NCBI GenBank assembly: GCA_002299495.1
Contig: DBNZ01000186.1
Location: forward strand, 1 to 24,848
Direction of reading: 5' to 3'
DNA length: 24,848 nucleotides
Source: Methylococcaceae bacterium UBA659
GTDB taxonomy: Bacteria > Pseudomonadota > Gammaproteobacteria > Methylococcales > Methylomonadaceae
Shown here: piece by piece, positions 23,370 to 24,848 of the stretch
How the letters are laid out: every line of letters begins with the position of its first letter
Numbering within the stretch: position 1 is the first letter of the stretch
Position numbers and translations under genes: made by a program
Notes under the pieces: model-generated
Told to the model about the DNA's origin: nothing
What the model saw: only the letters and a program-made list of their open reading frames with translations
The model's database searches: none

Positions 23370-24604
23370 CCATCGAAGGTTTTGATGACGAATTGTTCAC
23401 CGCCATGGCGCAGGAGCGGCAACGTCAGGAAGACCATATCGAATTAATCGCGTCGGAAAACTACGCCAGCCCACGGGTAATGCAAGCCCTAGGCTCACAA
23501 CTGACCAACAAATACGCCGAAGGTTATCCGGGCAGACGCTATTACGGCGGCTGTGAATTTGTCGATAAGGTCGAGCAATTGGCCATAGACCGCGCCAAGG
23601 CCTTGTTCGGCGCGGATTATGCCAACGTCCAGGCGCACTCAGGTTCACAAGCCAATATGGCGGTGTTCATGGCCATGATGCAACCCGGCGAAACCATCTT
23701 AGGGCTAAGTCTGGCCGATGGCGGCCATTTGACCCACGGCGCCAAACCCAATTTTTCCGGCAAGCTCTACAATTCCGTGCAATACGGTTTGGATAAGGCA
23801 ACGGGTGAAATTGATTATGCACAAGTTGAAAGCCTGGCCTTGGCACACAAACCCAAAGCGATCGTGGCCGGCTTTTCCGCTTACTCCCGCATTTGGGATT
23901 GGCAACGTTTTCGTGACATCGCCGATAAAGTTGGCGCTTATTTTGTCGTTGACATGGCGCATGTCGCAGGACTCATCGCCGCAGACCTGTATCCCAACCC
24001 CGTGCCTATCGCCGATGTGGTCACCAGCACCACGCACAAATCCTTGCGCGGCCCGCGCGGCGGTTTGATCGTTTGCCGCAGCAACCCTGACTTGGAGAAA
24101 AAAATTGATGCGATTATTTTCCCTGGCATCCAAGGCGGCCCTTCCATGCACGTCATCGCCGCTAAGGCCGTCGCTTTCAAAGAGGCGATGGAACCCGGAT
24201 TTAAAGTTTATCAGCAACAAGTCATTAAAAATGCCCAAGCGATGGCGAAAGTGTTCATGGAGCGTGGTTTTGACGTGGTATCCGGCGGCACCGACAACCA
24301 CTTGATGCTGGTGTCGTTAGTCGCTAAAGGGCTTACCGGCAAAGCCGCCGATGCGGCCTTAGGTAAGGCGCATATCACCGTCAATAAAAACGCCGTACCC
24401 AACGACCCGCAATCACCATTCGTCACCAGCGGCATCCGCATCGGCACCCCCGCCCCCACCACCCGTGGCTTTAAGGAACCCGAAGTGGTGGCAGTAGCGC
24501 ACCTGATGTGCGATGTCATGGAAAACATGGAAGATGAACAGCTATTAGAAAGTGTCCGTAGCAAGGTGGCAAACCTTTGCGCCCGGTTTCCGGTTTACCA
24601 ATAG
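23351..24604 (+). CDS. glyA: Serine hydroxymethyltransferase
   Basis: This 417-residue PLP enzyme (the same length as E. coli GlyA) transfers the methylene group of methylene-H4F to glycine to form serine, the entry step of the serine cycle. Family motifs are ELIASENYAS (31-40), KYAEGYPGRRYYGG (54-67), HSGSQANMAVF (96-106) and VDMAHVAGLIA (200-210). The PLP-binding Lys is at 230 in TSTTHKSLRGPRGG. The C-terminal NAVPNDPQSPFVTSGIRIG is also typical. The ATG at 23351 has AGGAG six bases upstream and overlaps the previous gene by 19 bp. It is the last gene of the operon, with an intrinsic terminator 19 bp after its stop. Whether it serves only the serine cycle or is also the housekeeping copy cannot be told here. 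Confidence 0.97.
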   Translation: MFDPSMTIEGFDDELFTAMAQERQRQEDHIELIASENYASPRVMQALGSQLTNKYAEGYPGRRYYGGCEFVDKVEQLAIDRAKALFGADYANVQAHSGSQANMAVFMAMMQPGETILGLSLADGGHLTHGAKPNFSGKLYNSVQYGLDKATGEIDYAQVESLALAHKPKAIVAGFSAYSRIWDWQRFRDIADKVGAYFVVDMAHVAGLIAADLYPNPVPIADVVTSTTHKSLRGPRGGLIVCRSNPDLEKKIDAIIFPGIQGGPSMHVIAAKAVAFKEAMEPGFKVYQQQVIKNAQAMAKVFMERGFDVVSGGTDNHLMLVSLVAKGLTGKAADAALGKAHITVNKNAVPNDPQSPFVTSGIRIGTPAPTTRGFKEPEVVAVAHLMCDVMENMEDEQLLESVRSKVANLCARFPVYQ

Positions 24605-24622
24605 CCTTAGCACTGAACGTAC

Positions 24623-24644
24623 CTGAGGATTTCCTCAGTCTTTT
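24623..24644 (+). terminator. Intrinsic terminator after glyA
   Basis: A perfect 7-bp stem, CTGAGGA (24623-24629) and TCCTCAG (24632-24638), is followed by TCTTTT. It lies 19 bp after the glyA stop and ends the mtdA-gckA-DUF3782-glyA unit. Confidence 0.8.
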
Positions 24645-24848
24645 GCGATGGCACATCCGTGCACCGCAGACTGTCGAGTGGTCGCGCTTCCGAATCGCAC
24701 CGAGGGCGGTACTCCCGCTGAAAATCTTGGCAACGGCGCGCTAGCGAAGTAAAGCTGTTTAGTCCCCGATAGGCGTAGCACCGGGCGGGTTTTCGGAGCG
24801 CAGGAGACAACCTGCAAGGTATCGCGAAACGCCGTCAAGTCATGCGAG
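24645..24848. other. Non-coding tail, possible interspersed repeat
   Basis: No convincing gene starts here. Short minus-strand frames exist but have no family resemblance and no ribosome binding site. Small inverted repeats are present: GCGG/CCGC around 24705-24717 and GCAGG/CCTGC at 24800-24815. The base composition is more GC-rich than other spacers in this window. It could be a dispersed repeat or the edge of a mobile element cut by the window. Confidence 0.35.

Noticed and set aside
24607..24838. Two overlapping minus-strand frames of 67 codons after glyA
   Set aside because: They lack a ribosome binding site and family resemblance, and one runs across the glyA terminator hairpin.

Overview
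The window looks like chromosomal DNA of a gammaproteobacterial (type I, Methylococcales-like) methylotroph or methanotroph. The evidence is a serine-cycle cluster at the right end: an NADP-dependent methylene-H4F/H4MPT dehydrogenase of the MtdA type, a glycerate 2-kinase, serine hydroxymethyltransferase and a dimeric-type malate dehydrogenase. These sit beside envelope genes of gammaproteobacterial character. The genus cannot be fixed from the sequence alone. No tRNA, rRNA, CRISPR array or transposase gene was seen.

Left part (1-14191, all minus strand): a two-partner secretion locus reading tpsB (outer-membrane FhaC/ShlB-type transporter), tpsA (a 3557-residue filamentous-haemagglutinin-like exoprotein), then a gene cut by the window edge that fuses DUF2341 and a LamG-like lectin fold to an ExbB/TolQ/MotA-type proton channel. 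The order and short gaps fit one transcription unit. The likely role is cell-surface adhesion or biofilm formation; how the energised inner-membrane channel would take part is not known.

Middle part (14192-17135): a separately transcribed, secreted PstS-like protein with ten cysteines and a strong intrinsic terminator. It is divergent from a small ribbon-helix-helix regulator that starts at TTG. Between them lie about 590 bp dense in inverted repeats, including a nested palindrome in the predicted leader of the PstS-like gene and two mutually exclusive hairpins in the predicted leader of the regulator.

Right part (17186-24604): a minus-strand unit mdh - (REP-like palindromic repeat) - lemA - TPM protein 1 - TPM protein 2, whose last three genes overlap by 4 and 7 bp. 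Divergent from mdh is the plus-strand unit mtdA - glycerate kinase - DUF3782/PD-(D/E)XK-like protein - glyA, ending in a clear terminator. mtdA feeds one-carbon units, glyA condenses them with glycine to serine, glycerate kinase makes 2-phosphoglycerate from glycerate, and Mdh reduces oxaloacetate to malate. The nuclease-like gene inside this operon carries Asn where the family normally has the catalytic Lys. The last 200 bp (24645-24848) hold no convincing gene and may be an interspersed repeat.
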